In this document: positions 22,680-33,410 of the stretch, in pieces | How positions within the stretch are numbered: the stretch's first letter is position 1 | Layout: each line of letters starts with the position of its first letter | Source of the DNA: Aporrectodea caliginosa | Lineage: Eukaryota > Annelida > Clitellata > Crassiclitellata > Lumbricidae | NCBI GenBank assembly: GCA_020284085.1 | Contig: JACEVL010000131.1 | Span: forward strand, 802,479 to 866,478 | DNA length: 64,000 nucleotides | Direction of reading: 5' to 3' | Translations under genes and position numbers: made by a program | Notes under the pieces: model-generated | Seen by the model: only the letters and a program-made list of their open reading frames with translations | The model's database searches: none | What the model was told of the DNA's origin: nothing

Positions 22680-23092
22680 GGTAAACATAATCTTAGTTTA
22701 GCGTCGTAAATTATTCAGTCTTTCGAGGTGTGACATCAGTACAACTTCTACTTTGGCGAGAATGAATTTTCATCGATCCAAGCTTCCATTAGGGTTCATC
22801 AATCCCGCTTCTATTTACCAAAAAGCTTGGTAGCCCTAGGAATTATTTTTCATCAATACAACTTTTTATTTAATTAAGAATTATTTTCCATCAATCAAGC
22901 TTCTATTTAAGCAAGATTCTTTTTCATCTACATTTAGGGGACGCTATCTGTGGTGCGATTTAAGGAAAAATTATTTTCATCAATCCGACTTCTATTTAGC
23001 AAGAACTCGTTTCATCAATCCAACTTGTTTACGACCAACGCTAAAACCCATGCAATGGAGGATAATTTAGGACGCTAAACTACACGTTTACC
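22680..23092 (-). mobile_element. Family-A TIR element, 413 bp
   Basis: Left end GGTAAACATAATCTTAG then TTTAGCGTCGTAAATTATTC. Right end GACGCTAAACTACACGTTTACC in overlap (GACGCTAAACTACACG, CACGTTTACC). Flanks CACATTTC and CAGATTTC agree at 7 of 8. The interior has minisatellite core units in the TTCATCAATCCRGCTTCTAT orientation plus the 23-bp TAGGGGACGC motif. No coding capacity. Confidence 0.75.
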
Positions 23093-23485
23093 CAGATTTC
23101 ATTACTGCTTCTGGAAGTCTATGCATCTCTACAGGGTTCGAACTCCATACAATTCCTAACCCAAGATCTCATCGGAGCGGTTTTAACTTCCAGTCTCCAT
23201 TATAGTGCAAGATCTACGGAGCTCTTGTAGAATGCACTAAATCCGCCTGCTTTTGAGTCAAGTTTTTTTAAATAGTTCAATTTGATAAAAATTATAAAAT
23301 CTATTGAACTTTGAATGCGCTACACCGTAACACAAAACGTGTGAATAATTGTCACATAAAGCTTGTAATATTATGTTCAAATTAGAGCCTACAAAAACGT
23401 TATTTGATCGTTGTGAAAAATCTCAATTCGTATTTAATCGCATATTGAACCGGAATATAAATTCAGAGTAACGCGATCTCTCATC

Positions 23486-23911
23486 GGTGTCACGACAACT
23501 CGTCGAACGACATTTCGTCTACTAAGTTATTTGATGTTGTCACTTTAAAATGGAAGCTGGATTGATGAAAAAAAACTGTTTCACGAAATGGAAGTGGGAT
23601 TGATGAAAACATTCCTGTGTTGAAATAGAAGCTAGATTGATCGAAATAATTTTTCCAGTAAATAGAAGCTGGAAATCAATCTGGATGCATGGACGAAAAT
23701 AGGTTTCCATTCAATAGAAGCTGGATTGATGAAAATAATCTTGTCAGTTATTAGAAGCTGGATTCATGAGAATATATAGCACGTTTTAGCGAAACTATAA
23801 CAAAGCGGCCTCTGTTGATTAGCCGTAATGGATACAGATACACTTGTAGAGATGTCGAAATTGTCGTAATGTCGTTATACGAAATGTCGTTCGACGAGTT
23901 GTCAAGGAACC
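23486..23911 (+). mobile_element. Family-D TIR element copy 1, 426 bp
   Basis: Ends GGTGTCACGACAACTCGTCG and (inverted) GGTTCCTTGACAACTCGTCG, continuing AACGACATTTCGT on both sides. A perfect 9-bp duplication TCTCTCATC lies at 23477-23485 and 23912-23920. The interior has about six units of the GAAGCTGGATTGATGAAA minisatellite, then a unique stretch (GCGGCCTCTGTTGATTAGCC). Nine-base duplications with long TIRs fit Mutator-like elements. No transposase is present. Confidence 0.9.
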
Positions 23912-24948
23912 TCTCTCATCCTCGGTGAGTTTCAAACATAACCACAGACACCAGAAGGTGGTTCATTCTCTATTAATGAAGAGCATTAGCCTAAGCCCTA
24001 TGGCTGGAAACCGATGTGAAAACATTCTGTGTTAGCCTACTTTTCATTTGATATCATTCTGATGTCAGTAGTCACTTGTAGGACATTGAGATCCATTCGT
24101 TGTGAAGTCGGCAGAGTTTCGCCGCTAATTATTAATGCTTTTAAAGATTTAGGCCTACATTTTTAGGCCCTAACGAGTGATTTTGTATCTAAAACTGCAG
24201 GCGTCACCTTTTAAATGAGTAATATTTGGGCTATAATAGGTCGGCATGAGGCTGCGATCCATCAACTTTGTCACAAAGATTTTTTCTGCAATTAATTGGA
24301 TGCCACAGAATGATATTTTATTATTATATCAATGAACATTACCATTTCCCAGGTCTGTTATTTTTAGATAGTTAATGTAGCACTCTAAGATATTCACTAG
24401 ATGGCAGAATATACTTTCTCCAGTCAGCGTAGATATCTTTTGAACCTAACTCTTTAAGCGCTCGCCATTTTGTATTATGGAAGTTAAATTCAGATTGTCG
24501 TTGAAATACATCACTAATAATACATTGACTGGTAAGATTTTACCTATTAGTTGATATAATTCTGCCCTGTAATCCACTGAAACAGTTATAATGCAAAACT
24601 CGATCATTGTTGCTGTCGCTAATGTAATAGTTTGAGCTTAACCCTCATCCACACTGGTCATGAAAGTTACGTTATTGCATACCTGGGGTCCGTTTGAACC
24701 TAGGGTTGCCACCCGTCCCGACTTTGTCGGGACAGTCCCGATGTCGGGGTAAATGTCCCGAGTTTCGACTTGACCTAGTCGGGACAGGCAAATGTCCCGA
24801 CTTTCAGATGTTTGACCGAAAAACCTGTTGGGGACAGCCAAATGTCCCGAGTTTTAGATTTTTGACCCCAAAAAAGGTTGTCTCGCATCCCAATTTCGAG
24901 GAATTCGTACAAATAAGGTCTTGTCTTCAGCAATCTGTACAAGTTTAA

Positions 24949-25556
24949 GGTAAACGTGTAGTTTAGCGTCGTAAACTATCCGGCAAACATTTAGTATCGT
25001 GGTGCGTGAGGTTACGGGCCTCGGACGATATTTTTTGCATGCTGCGCGGAAGGTAGGATGTTTTCTAAAGACGACACAAACCCTAACCCTGACCCTAACC
25101 GACCCTCACGACGCGTAACCTGACCCTAACCGACTCTCACGACGCCTAAAATTACGGGAGAAAATACACGCACCACGATACTAAATGCTTGCCAACTATC
25201 CGCCATTGCATGGGTTTTAGCGTTGGTCGTAAACAAGTTGGATTGATGAAACGAATTCTTCCTAAATAGAAATAGGATTCATGAAAATAATTGTTCCTTA
25301 AATCGAAGTGGGGCTGATGAAAAGAATCTTGCTTAAATAGAAGCTGGATTGATGGAAAATAATTCTTAACTAAGCAAAAGTTGTGTTGATGAAAAATAAT
25401 TCCTGCTTAAATAGTAGCTGGACTGATGAAACGAATTTTTGCCTAATGGAAGCTGGATCGATGAAAATGATTCTCGCCAAAGTAGAAGTTAGACTGATGA
25501 AAAACGACAGTGCTACAACGGGCGAATAATTTACGACGCTAAACTACACGTTTACC
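24949..25556 (+). mobile_element. Family-A TIR element, 608 bp, inside the hAT-like element
   Basis: Left end GGTAAACGTGTAGTTTAGCG, right end CGCTAAACTACACGTTTACC, its exact inverse. An 8-bp duplication AAGTTTAA lies at 24941-24948 and 25557-25564. The interior has CCGCCATTGCATGGG, TTTTAGCGTTGGTCG and about eight minisatellite units. Confidence 0.9.
24982..25193. mobile_element. Small TIR element (212 bp), innermost
   Basis: Ends GGCAAACATTTAGTATCGTG and CACGATACTAAATGCTTGCC (inverted repeats with a one-base difference). A perfect 8-bp duplication AACTATCC lies at 24974-24981 and 25194-25201, which splits the left arm of the family-A element. The interior contains degenerate CCCTAA/CCTGAC telomere-like units and CTCACGACGC. 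Superfamily unassigned. Confidence 0.85.
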
Positions 25557-26715
25557 AAGTTTAACAGGAATTTCGTGTGAAAAAGAAAAAAAAGGTCATC
25601 AGAAATTTTTTGTGAAAAAGCACAAAAAAACAGAACTTTCTTGGGCTGCGATCAAGGGTTTTTGGTGTCAATTAAGCGGTTGTCTGTGTTTTTTCCGAAA
25701 TGTCCCGACTTCCTAGTTCCGAAAGGTGGCAACCCTATTTGGACCCGAACATCTGGAATGCGTATTTCAAGTGATTACTACCTTCCAACACCAAAATATT
25801 GCATAAGTTTTCTTTAAACATGATTAAACACATTTTTCATTAAGTTACTTGTTTTCTAAAAAACATTTTGAAGAAGATTTGATAAGAAAATGGAATATAC
25901 TCTTGACACGAATTACGGACATTGTTTGCAGTAAGAACTGACTGTCCGTGTTCGATATTCACTACGCCACATGTAACGCAAAGTCTACAATTCTGCTTTT
26001 TATGTTCCGGCCAACAGTAAAAGAGAACTAGGCATGTATTTTTATATCGGCTGTCGTAATCGGATTCCAACTTCTTAGCATTATCTGTATGAGTAAGATG
26101 TCATATGGAAACGACTCTCTGATGTTCAAACTGTCTTTCATTGGCCATAATATCCATCATGACAGGTATAATAAAAAGGCCAGATGGTTCCATTTTAGCT
26201 GTTCCTTTCTCATCTTTAATAATTCCATGAGGAAGAAGGATAATATCTTGTTGGCCAAGTCTATGCACATAGAACGACTGCGTGATGTCAGGTCATTTGC
26301 AGTGTCTTGCAGTTGGTAAATCTGGAGAACTGGGCCTACCAACGTGCAATTATATCTCGCACTACTCCGAGCCATTTTTTGTAGGAAAGTGTCTATTATG
26401 ATAGTTGCACTATTTAGGTGTGTCGACTTTACTAAAAAATTGTGTCTACATAATTTTTTCCTAGCTTAATTTTAATAGATTTCTAAGTGTGGGGTCCAGG
26501 TGGACCCCAGGGGTCTCTCCGGACCCCAGTTGAAATTTAGAAATTTTGATATGTCTGACATCATATGCCGACCTATAAATGCATGCAGTTATTGGTCGAT
26601 GAAGGACTGACAATTACATGAAATCTTATGGTTATGACACCTAGCACACAAAAGTTACACCTATGCCAATACGACTGGGGTCCGCCTGGATCCCAGGAGT
26701 GTGGATGAGGGTTAA

Positions 26716-27229
26716 TGTTTGAGTCTGTCGTAGGCGATCACAGAACTGTTACAGTAGGCACCTCTGTCAAGTTGGTTTGATATTCACATTCGGACATTGG
26801 ATATTCGGTATGGAAAGCCGCACGCCACATACGTATTTAAACAATTTTATATTTTCACATGCCTACACAATACCTTGTAGCAAAACCAACATCAATCAAC
26901 AGTTATTCACATACGCAATCATAAAATAATCTCAAACTGATATAATTATGTGGGTAAGTGGGTGAAATGTGGGTCTAAACACGAGGAAAAGCTATTTTCA
27001 CACATTTTCTCACTCTAAGTGTCATACAGCCTTATTTTCTGAGGGTTTTATTCTTCTTTGAATCATGAGTTATCCATCCAGGCAATTAGAAAATTATTTT
27101 ATACTGCTTTCGTAAAGTGGATACGTTGGACCCTTAATGGCTCTAACATGGGAATTTATTTTTACATGAGCATTTTTTAATTTGTATTTTGAGTACCGAT
27201 ATTTGCATTTGGAGACTGTGCTAAAATGT
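26716..27229. other. No recognisable feature
   Basis: AT-rich intergenic DNA. Confidence 0.4.
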
Positions 27230-29450
27230 TTGGTCGCTTTGGAGGGGATTATCAAACGAAAGCCTGAAGAGGATTCAATGGAGAAAGGAAGCGATAAAAA
27301 GATGTTGACATGGCGCTGAACTAGTCAAATGGGAATTTGTCATAGAGCAGATCCAGGAAGACAGAGCCTATAATTATGAAAAGACCTTGGAGCTATTTTA
27401 AAGCAGATTATGTGCTAGTGAGGAAGAGGTTCTGGTAAAGGGATTGGTACCTGTAGGTGAAATGAAGGAAATGGGAGTGAATGATGCTTGGAGGAAGTTT
27501 AGGGAACTTATGAGGGAGATTATTGAGGAAAACATACTGAAGTACAAAAGAACCAATAGGTGACATGTGATGCTCAAAGAAAAAGAAGCTCTTACAAAGA
27601 AGAAGCATGAAAGAATTTTAGAAGTTGAGGATGGGAATGAGGAATCAACTGGATTTGAACCAGACTTGATAATTTAAGAAACAAGTATGTGAACAAAAGA
27701 AATACCTATGCCTGCAATAATGCAAACAAGAAAGCAATTAAAAGCTTTGAATGGAAGTTATCGAAGAATGTATGGGAGGATAGTAAGAGTTTCTACAACT
27801 ATGTCAGAAGTATTAAAGCAGAGAAGCAAAGTCATGATAGGGCCATTGAAAAAGGAAGATGGAAAGAGAGAAGTTATTGTGGATGATGTGGAAGCTGCTT
27901 AAGTTCTCAATAAATATTTCAGCTCAGTGTTTACTTTAGAAGAATGAGGAAAATATTCCTGAGCCTAACCAAATATTTTTAGACCATGGTGAGAAGGGAT
28001 TGACACAGATAATGTTTACTAAGGAAAATGTGGTGGAACAACTGAAAAGGCCAAAAACCTACAAGAGTCCAGGCATGAAGTGAGGGAAGAAATTGGAGAG
28101 GTCCAGATCTTCAATAAATCTATGCAGACTGGAGATGTACCACGAGAATGGAAGGATACACTCATAGTGCCATTGTTTAAAAAGGGAATTAGAAGTGAAC
28201 CAGGTAAATATAGACCAGTCAGTTTAGTTTAACCAGTGTGGTGTGCAAGTTCATGGAGAAAATTATTACGGACAATGTAGTGAATTAAAAAAATTCTGAA
28301 GTCTGGCAAGGCTGAACGGCTTTTGCTGAGAGAAGCGCTTTATAAATGGCCAAATGCAATACGGTTCGAATGACCATGATATAATAAAGAGCAGATGCCG
28401 TTCATGTTTAACAAATCTTTTGGAGTTCTTTGAGGAGGTCTGTGACAGGATTGATGAGGGAAAACCTGTAGATGTAATTTACCTAGATTTTACCTAGGCA
28501 TTTCACAAAGTTCCTCATATTAATCTGCACAGAAAGTAACAAGCAGGATGGATTAAAGGGCAGGTACTAAGATGGATTCAAAGCTCACAAAAGACAATGA
28601 TATAGAAGACAAAAGGTGGGAATAGGTGATAAGCATTATAGCTGGATGACAGTGCTAAGTGAAGTGCCACAAGGATCAGTGCTTGGGCCATTGCTGTATG
28701 TACTTTTTATTAATGACAAAATCGGATTTCATGAATAATTTCTAAGTTTGCAGATGATATAAAACTAAGTAGAGCAGTGGGTGAAGAAGTAGAGTAGTGG
28801 AGATGATGCTGTAAGATCTTAGAAGAATGTTCAGATGTTCACAGGAGAAACAATGAGTTTTCGTGTATTGAAATGGGGTAAGGTATTGAAAGTGAGTGAA
28901 GAAAAAGGGATTTGGGGATGATTTTGCATAAGAGTGTGAAATCGTTAAGGTAATGTGTTGATGCTTCAAAAGGGCTAACCCAGCGTTAGGTATGACAAGA
29001 ATAATCACCAGAGACAAGGATACAATACTGAGGTTTTACAAATCACTGGTTAGGCCCCCAGTTGGAATATTGCATCCAGGTATGGAATTCATACCTGAAA
29101 AAGGACATGGTAAAATTGGAGAAAGTGCAGAGCAGAGTTACAAGAATGATATGGGGGCTACAAGTATTTGCACTATGAAGTAACGTTGAAAAGGTGTGGA
29201 CTAACAACACTGGAGTGAAGGAGGAGTAGAGGAGATCTAATTGAAACATTTAAGAATATCACTGGAAAGGAGCACTACAGTGGGAGAGGTTCTTTGAATT
29301 AACACCAAAAAGGCAACACAGGTCACTTGTATAAATTATTTAATAAACCGAAAGGAACATTCTTCAGTGCAAGAGTTGTAGACTTGTGGAATGGTTTGGA
29401 TGATAGTACTGTCTCAAGGGACACTATCACAGCTTTAAGAATCTAATCTA
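27230..29450 (+). mobile_element. CR1-like LINE fossil, long copy
   Basis: Decayed ORF2 in many frame pieces. The linker has WRKFRELMREII (27490). KAIKSFEWKLSKN and DSKSFYNYVRSIKAE lie near 27740-27810, then EVLNKYFSSVFT. RT motifs follow: KYRPVSL.SVVCKFMEKII (28205), LLEFFEEVCDRI (28420), VDVIYLDFT.AF.KVPH (28470), VPQGSVLGPLLYVLFIND (28665) and a FADDIKLSRAV block (28745). The C-terminus ends VVDLWNGLDDSTVSRDTI (29380). The catalytic Asp-Asp block is legible but stops and indels are frequent, and a foreign GCTTTATAAATGG segment sits near 28330. This is the CR1/Rex-type order. It is inactive. Confidence 0.8.
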
Positions 29451-29575
29451 ATCTGAACATTTGTAAAGCGCTTATCACAGCAGAGCTTTTCAGAAGCACT
29501 CGCCAAACACCAAAAAGAATCAGGTAGGAAAATTGGGCTATTATGCGTTCCAGGTTTATTAACAGTGGTTTTAAC
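29451..29575. mobile_element. SINE/LINE tail fragment
   Basis: AATCTAATCTAATCTGAAC then TTTGTAAAGCGCTTATCACAG resembles the GCGC-hairpin tails elsewhere in the window. Confidence 0.4.
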
Positions 29576-29582
29576 ACAGACC

Positions 29583-29664
29583 CTTCCACAATTTCCTGGA
29601 GTTGGTATGGAGACTCTGATACCAAGTCAGTATCATCAGCAAAACACAGATTGTTAAGTATCTT
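29583..29664 (-). repeat. Exact 82-bp duplication of an RTE segment, copy 1
   Basis: Identical to 30208-30289. On the minus strand both encode LCFADDTDLVSES, the RTE catalytic block. The L2-like fragment lies between the copies. Confidence 0.9.
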
Positions 29665-29779
29665 ATGAACCACTTAAAACCCTTGTTATGTTATACCAAA
29701 ATGGTTGAGAAATATTTGTCGATACATCTTATCCATTAACCTTGAGGTCAATTCCCTGCTACCCAAGCATGAGCCAGAG

Positions 29780-30200
29780 TTTTGAAATTCTTTCGTGCTG
29801 TCACTACTTTAATTCAAGCCCTTATCTGCACCAGAGTCGACTTTGGTAATGCCATCTTTACTGAAATTTCACTAGTTAAAATTTCAAAGAGTCAGTCTCT
29901 TCTCAATGCCGCTGCCTGTCTTATTACAGATATCCTCAGGTTTGGCCATATAGCTTCCTTCAAGCGGAATACTTTGCACTGGCTCCCATCCAGCAGTATA
30001 TTCGGTTTAAGATCCTGACCCTTATGCACAATTGTCTTGTTGGCTCTGAACCATCATACTTTAGGGACTTCTGCATTTCACCTCGGTCCTAAGTTGTGGC
30101 ACCCGTCTGTCGGCTGCCCATGGACTCCTGACTGTTCTTTGTATGCATGCGAGGGACATTCAGGAATCGCCTCTCTCAAAAGCTGCAGCTCGAACTCCAC
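29780..30200 (+). mobile_element. L2-like LINE C-terminal fragment
   Basis: A + strand frame reads LIQALICTRVDFGNAIF, SQSLLNAAACLITDILR and RNTLHWLP. This is the L2/CR1 thumb pattern (L..SR.DY.N......R.Q...N.AARL.......H.....LHWLP). Later FHLGPKLWHPS matches the terminal block. Only the C-terminus is present. Confidence 0.75.
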
Positions 30201-30207
30201 AATTTGT

Positions 30208-31440
30208 CCCTTCCACAATTTCCTGGAGTTGGTATGGAGACTCTGATACCAAGTCAGTATCATCAGCAAAACACAGATTGTTAAGTATCTGTTAGTGTTA
30301 GTGTCACTCCAGCTTCGACAGAATTCATTGTGATCTTAAACCACACCATTAGTTCTCCATCTACTCTGACTGCACTCATTGACTTGCTGCATAGATCTTC
30401 TAGTAGTATCACCAACTTCTATGGAATTCCATAGTTCCTTAGTACCTGTCATAATCCCTGTTGCCATATAGTATCAAATGCCTGTCTAAAATCTATGAAA
30501 TTGTTTTACAAAGTTCAATTTCTTTCTAAGTATTTCTCTGATAGCTGTCGAACAGTGAAGAGTTGAACTATTGCATCTCTTCCGGCTCTGAACCCCTGCC
30601 TGTTCCTCAGCCACCACCTCTTCAACATATTTCCTAAGACGTTGCTGTAGTATCCGCGTGTATACTTTCCCAGCAACACTCAACAGACTAATGCCTCGAT
30701 AATTACTGCTATCCCTCTTGTCATATTTTTTATGTATTTGGACGATTATAGTTTTCCCCAGTCAGCTGGACATTTCTTTTCCTGATAGATCTTGTTGCAT
30801 AAAATGTGTAACATTTCCACTGAACATTCCTCTCCAGCTTGCATCATTTCTGCTGTAATATTATCCTCTCCTTGTGCCTTACTCTTTTTCATATTTCCTA
30901 TAACTGCCTCCACCTCCTGTCTCAGGATGTCCTCCATGTGCTCATGTCCATTTAATACTTCCTGGTAATTCATTCCAACACTTTCATTATCATACTTTTG
31001 ATATCTGCCAAGTTGTCCAATAGATTCCCATTTTTGTCTTTTACTGTTGGTAGTCTTGAGCATAAGGTTCCAAAGATTTCATTTACTTTCTGGAAAAGTT
31101 CTGAGGATTTTGGCTCTTTTCACTATTCTCCACCTCAAGGCGCCTTTCCTCCAGCCATTGTTCCTTATGTTGTTTCCTTTTCTTTTAGGTTTCTCTTGTT
31201 ATTTCTTGTTGTAGCTTTCCTATTTTCTTCACTGTGGGTTCTTACTGCCTTTATCTGTCTTCTCTGAACACTCAGCACCAGTACCTTCTGTGATATCCAT
31301 GGTGCCCTCCTCTGTTTTTATATGAAACCCTGTACCTCTTGTGCCACCTCTGTGTAAGTATCTCAAATCCCCCTCCATGTTTTTTTCTACTGTGCTCCTG
31401 CTATCTGTGTCTATCTGCCTCCATTTATCATAGAACAAGG
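30208..31440 (-). mobile_element. RTE-like LINE fossil, reverse-transcriptase core
   Basis: Reading downward on the minus strand: FNALFYDKWRQI (31440), then ILRQEVEAVIGNMKKSKAQG.DNITAEMMQAG (30920-30830), CNKIYQEKKCPADW (30790), SVAGKVYTRILQQRLRKYVE (30680) and EEQAGVQSRKRC (30600). The catalytic LCFADDTDLVSES lies at about 30290-30230. The order and wording are RTE-like. Several frameshifts are present. The 3' part is truncated by, or duplicated around, the L2 fragment. Confidence 0.8.
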
Positions 31441-32147
31441 CATTGAACTGCTGTCCAAATATTCCCTCTTTGAGTCTTGCAATGTGGAATCTTTTTCAAA
31501 GCATTTCTTTGTGTATATTTTCCGTTTCATTCTTACTCCAGCCAGTGCCTGTTTATGATCGTATGCAATGTCTGGTTTAGAATCGTGTGCACATGGAGAG
31601 TGGAAGACGCAGCGCTTGCATTATCAACGCCTCGCTTTATAGTAGCGCATTGGCTATGTGGAGATTATGATATCACGCTTGCATATTTCGTTATTGCACT
31701 AAAGTCTGTCCACTTCTTACTTCGTAGTATTATTTAAATGTTACAAATAGCAATTTTAAAAATACGACTGTTTTATTTACATAATCCTAAAATAATAATT
31801 AGTTTATCATGCACGTCAAGGTTATTCGCTAGATGGCAGGATATACTTTAAAATACTCCAGCTTCTATGTCGTTGCAAGGAAACACTTCAATCGTCGCCA
31901 TTTTGTACTTATGTCGGTATGAACGAGATGACGGGGAAATTCAAGTTTAATGCCAAACCTGGTTAGACTCTATAACTGTTTCATAATTCTTACAGCCTTC
32001 AAATGATGACCAGCATTTTGGTCCATTGCTATATTCAAAGTGACCATGTATGACAAGAGGTATCACCGTAATGTAATAGGCTCAGTGACCGAAGTTGGCG
32101 CAAATAAATCAGACAAGATTACTTCAATGAAGCAGTAAATGTTGAAC
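31441..32147. other. No recognisable feature
   Basis: AT-rich, with one unexplained open frame at 31477-31737 (+) and no family resemblance. Confidence 0.4.
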
Positions 32148-32287
32148 TGATAAAATAATTGTCTGCCGAAGTGGAAGTTGGATTGATGAAACTAGTTATT
32201 TGCTAAAAATAGAAACTGGATTGATGAAGAAAGCGTGTAGTTTAGCGTCGTAAATGACTCGCCATTGCATGGCGAGTCAGCGTTGGT
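32148..32287 (+). mobile_element. Family-A left part interrupted by element X
   Basis: Two minisatellite units lead into GCGTGTAGTTTAGCGTCGT, the family-A end motif. This is followed by a perfect palindrome with arms GACTCGCCAT and ATGGCGAGTC (32256-32278) and AGCGTTGGT. The family-A sequence resumes at 33268 with AGCGTTGGTCAAATAGG and more units to about 33410. Confidence 0.7.
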
Positions 32288-33267
32288 GTTATCCCGTAGT
32301 TTAGGTTGCTATATAATTATTTGAATGTCTTCAATGCCGTACTTCACGTTGGTAAGTAAGCAGTCTCCTATGTCCATGATAACTATCATCAATCCCGCTT
32401 CCATTTCCGGAAGATTTTTTTAATCAATCCAGCTTTCATTTCATGAAAAAATTACCCAACTTCTATGTAACCAAAAAATATTTTCCATCAATGGAACTTT
32501 TATTTAGGCAAAGAACTATTCTCATGGGTCCAGCTTCTACTTACGGAAACGGTAAACCCGTAGTTTAGGTTGCTAAATTATTTTATATCGTCAAGTTGCA
32601 ATGGAAGCTGGATTAAGGAAAAACATTGTTTCAATAACTCGAAGTGGGATTGATGAAACTATTTCTGTCTTTAAATAGAAGTTGGATCAGAAATAATTTT
32701 TACCGTAAATAGAAGCTGGATTGATGAAACTTAGTTTTGATGCAATAGAAGCTGGAATAATTAAAATAATTGTTTCTGTAAGTCGAAGCTGGACCCATGA
32801 GAAAAGTTCTTTGCTTACATAAAAGTTCCGTTGATGAAAAATATTTTTCTAGTTAAATAGAAGTTGGGTCATTTTTGTCATTAAATGGAAGCTGGATTGA
32901 TTAAAAAAAATTCTCGATAAAATGGAAGCGGGATTGATTATAGTTATGATAGACATAGTTAGAGTGCTTACTTACCAACGTCAAATACGGCATTGAAGAC
33001 ATTAGAATAATTTAGCAACCTAAACTACTTTACCTACGGAAACAATTATTTTCTTCAATCCAGCTTCTATTGCATCAAAAAATAGTTTCATCAATCCAGC
33101 TTCTATTTACGGTTAAAACTATTTCCACCAATCCAACTTCTATTTAAATACACAAATGTTTTCATAACTCCCACTTTCATTTAGGGAAACCATTTTTTTC
33201 ATCAATCCAGCTTCCAGTTTAATTTGACGATATAAAATAATTTACCAACCTAAACTACGGGTTTACC
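32288..33267 (-). mobile_element. Family-B TIR element X (487 bp without its insert)
   Basis: Left end GTTATCCCGTAGTTTAGG, right end AACTACGGGTTTACC. A perfect 9-bp duplication AGCGTTGGT lies at 32279-32287 and 33268-33276. It carries minisatellite units in TTCATCAATCCAGCTTC orientation and a unique stretch GTCTTCAATGCCGTACTTC near the left end. It is split by element Y. Confidence 0.85.
32551..33034 (+). mobile_element. Family-B TIR element Y (484 bp) inserted in X
   Basis: Left end GGTAAACCCGTAGTTTAGG, right end CCTAAACTACTTTACC. A perfect 9-bp duplication TACGGAAAC lies at 32542-32550 and 33035-33043. Opposite in orientation to X. The interior aligns unit by unit with family D (23.5 and 48.0 kb), although the outer ends differ. 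Confidence 0.9.
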
Positions 33268-33276
33268 AGCGTTGGT

Positions 33277-33410
33277 CAAATAGGCTACAATTGACGAAAG
33301 GAATTCTTGCTAAATAGAAGTGGGACCGATGAAAATAATTAGGTTAAATAAAAGAGGGATTGATTGAAAGTATATTGCTTAGATAGATGGTGGATTCATT
33401 TCTGTTATCA
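33277..33410 (+). mobile_element. Family-A continuation after element X
   Basis: Continues from 32287: CAAATAGGCTACAATTGACG and three to four minisatellite units. The right terminal repeat is not found. Confidence 0.6.

Larger units (their letters stand above)
24701..25737. mobile_element. hAT-like element inside the piggyBac-like element
   Basis: Ends TAGGGTTGCCACC and GGTGGCAACCCTA. Flanks TTTGAACC (24693-24700) and TTTGGACC (25738-25745) agree at 7 of 8. Joining the flanks restores the palindrome GGTCCGTTTGGACCC of the host element. The interior near both ends is rich in GTCCCGA/TCGGGAC. Confidence 0.75.
24638..26715. mobile_element. piggyBac-like element (outermost of a four-level nest)
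   Basis: TTAA at 24638-24641 and 26712-26715 flanks inverted ends CCCTCATCCACACT and AGTGTGGATGAGGG. TTAA targets with CCC-type ends are the piggyBac signature. Subterminal palindromes of the GGGGTCC...GGACCCC kind occur at both ends (24684 plus 25741; 26490; 26680). The frame at 26070-25840 (minus) has CRLCVTCG, and a neighbouring frame has SSYCKQCP, perhaps decayed piggyBac C-terminal cysteines, but this is weak. Removing the inner insertion leaves about 1.03 kb. Confidence 0.75.
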
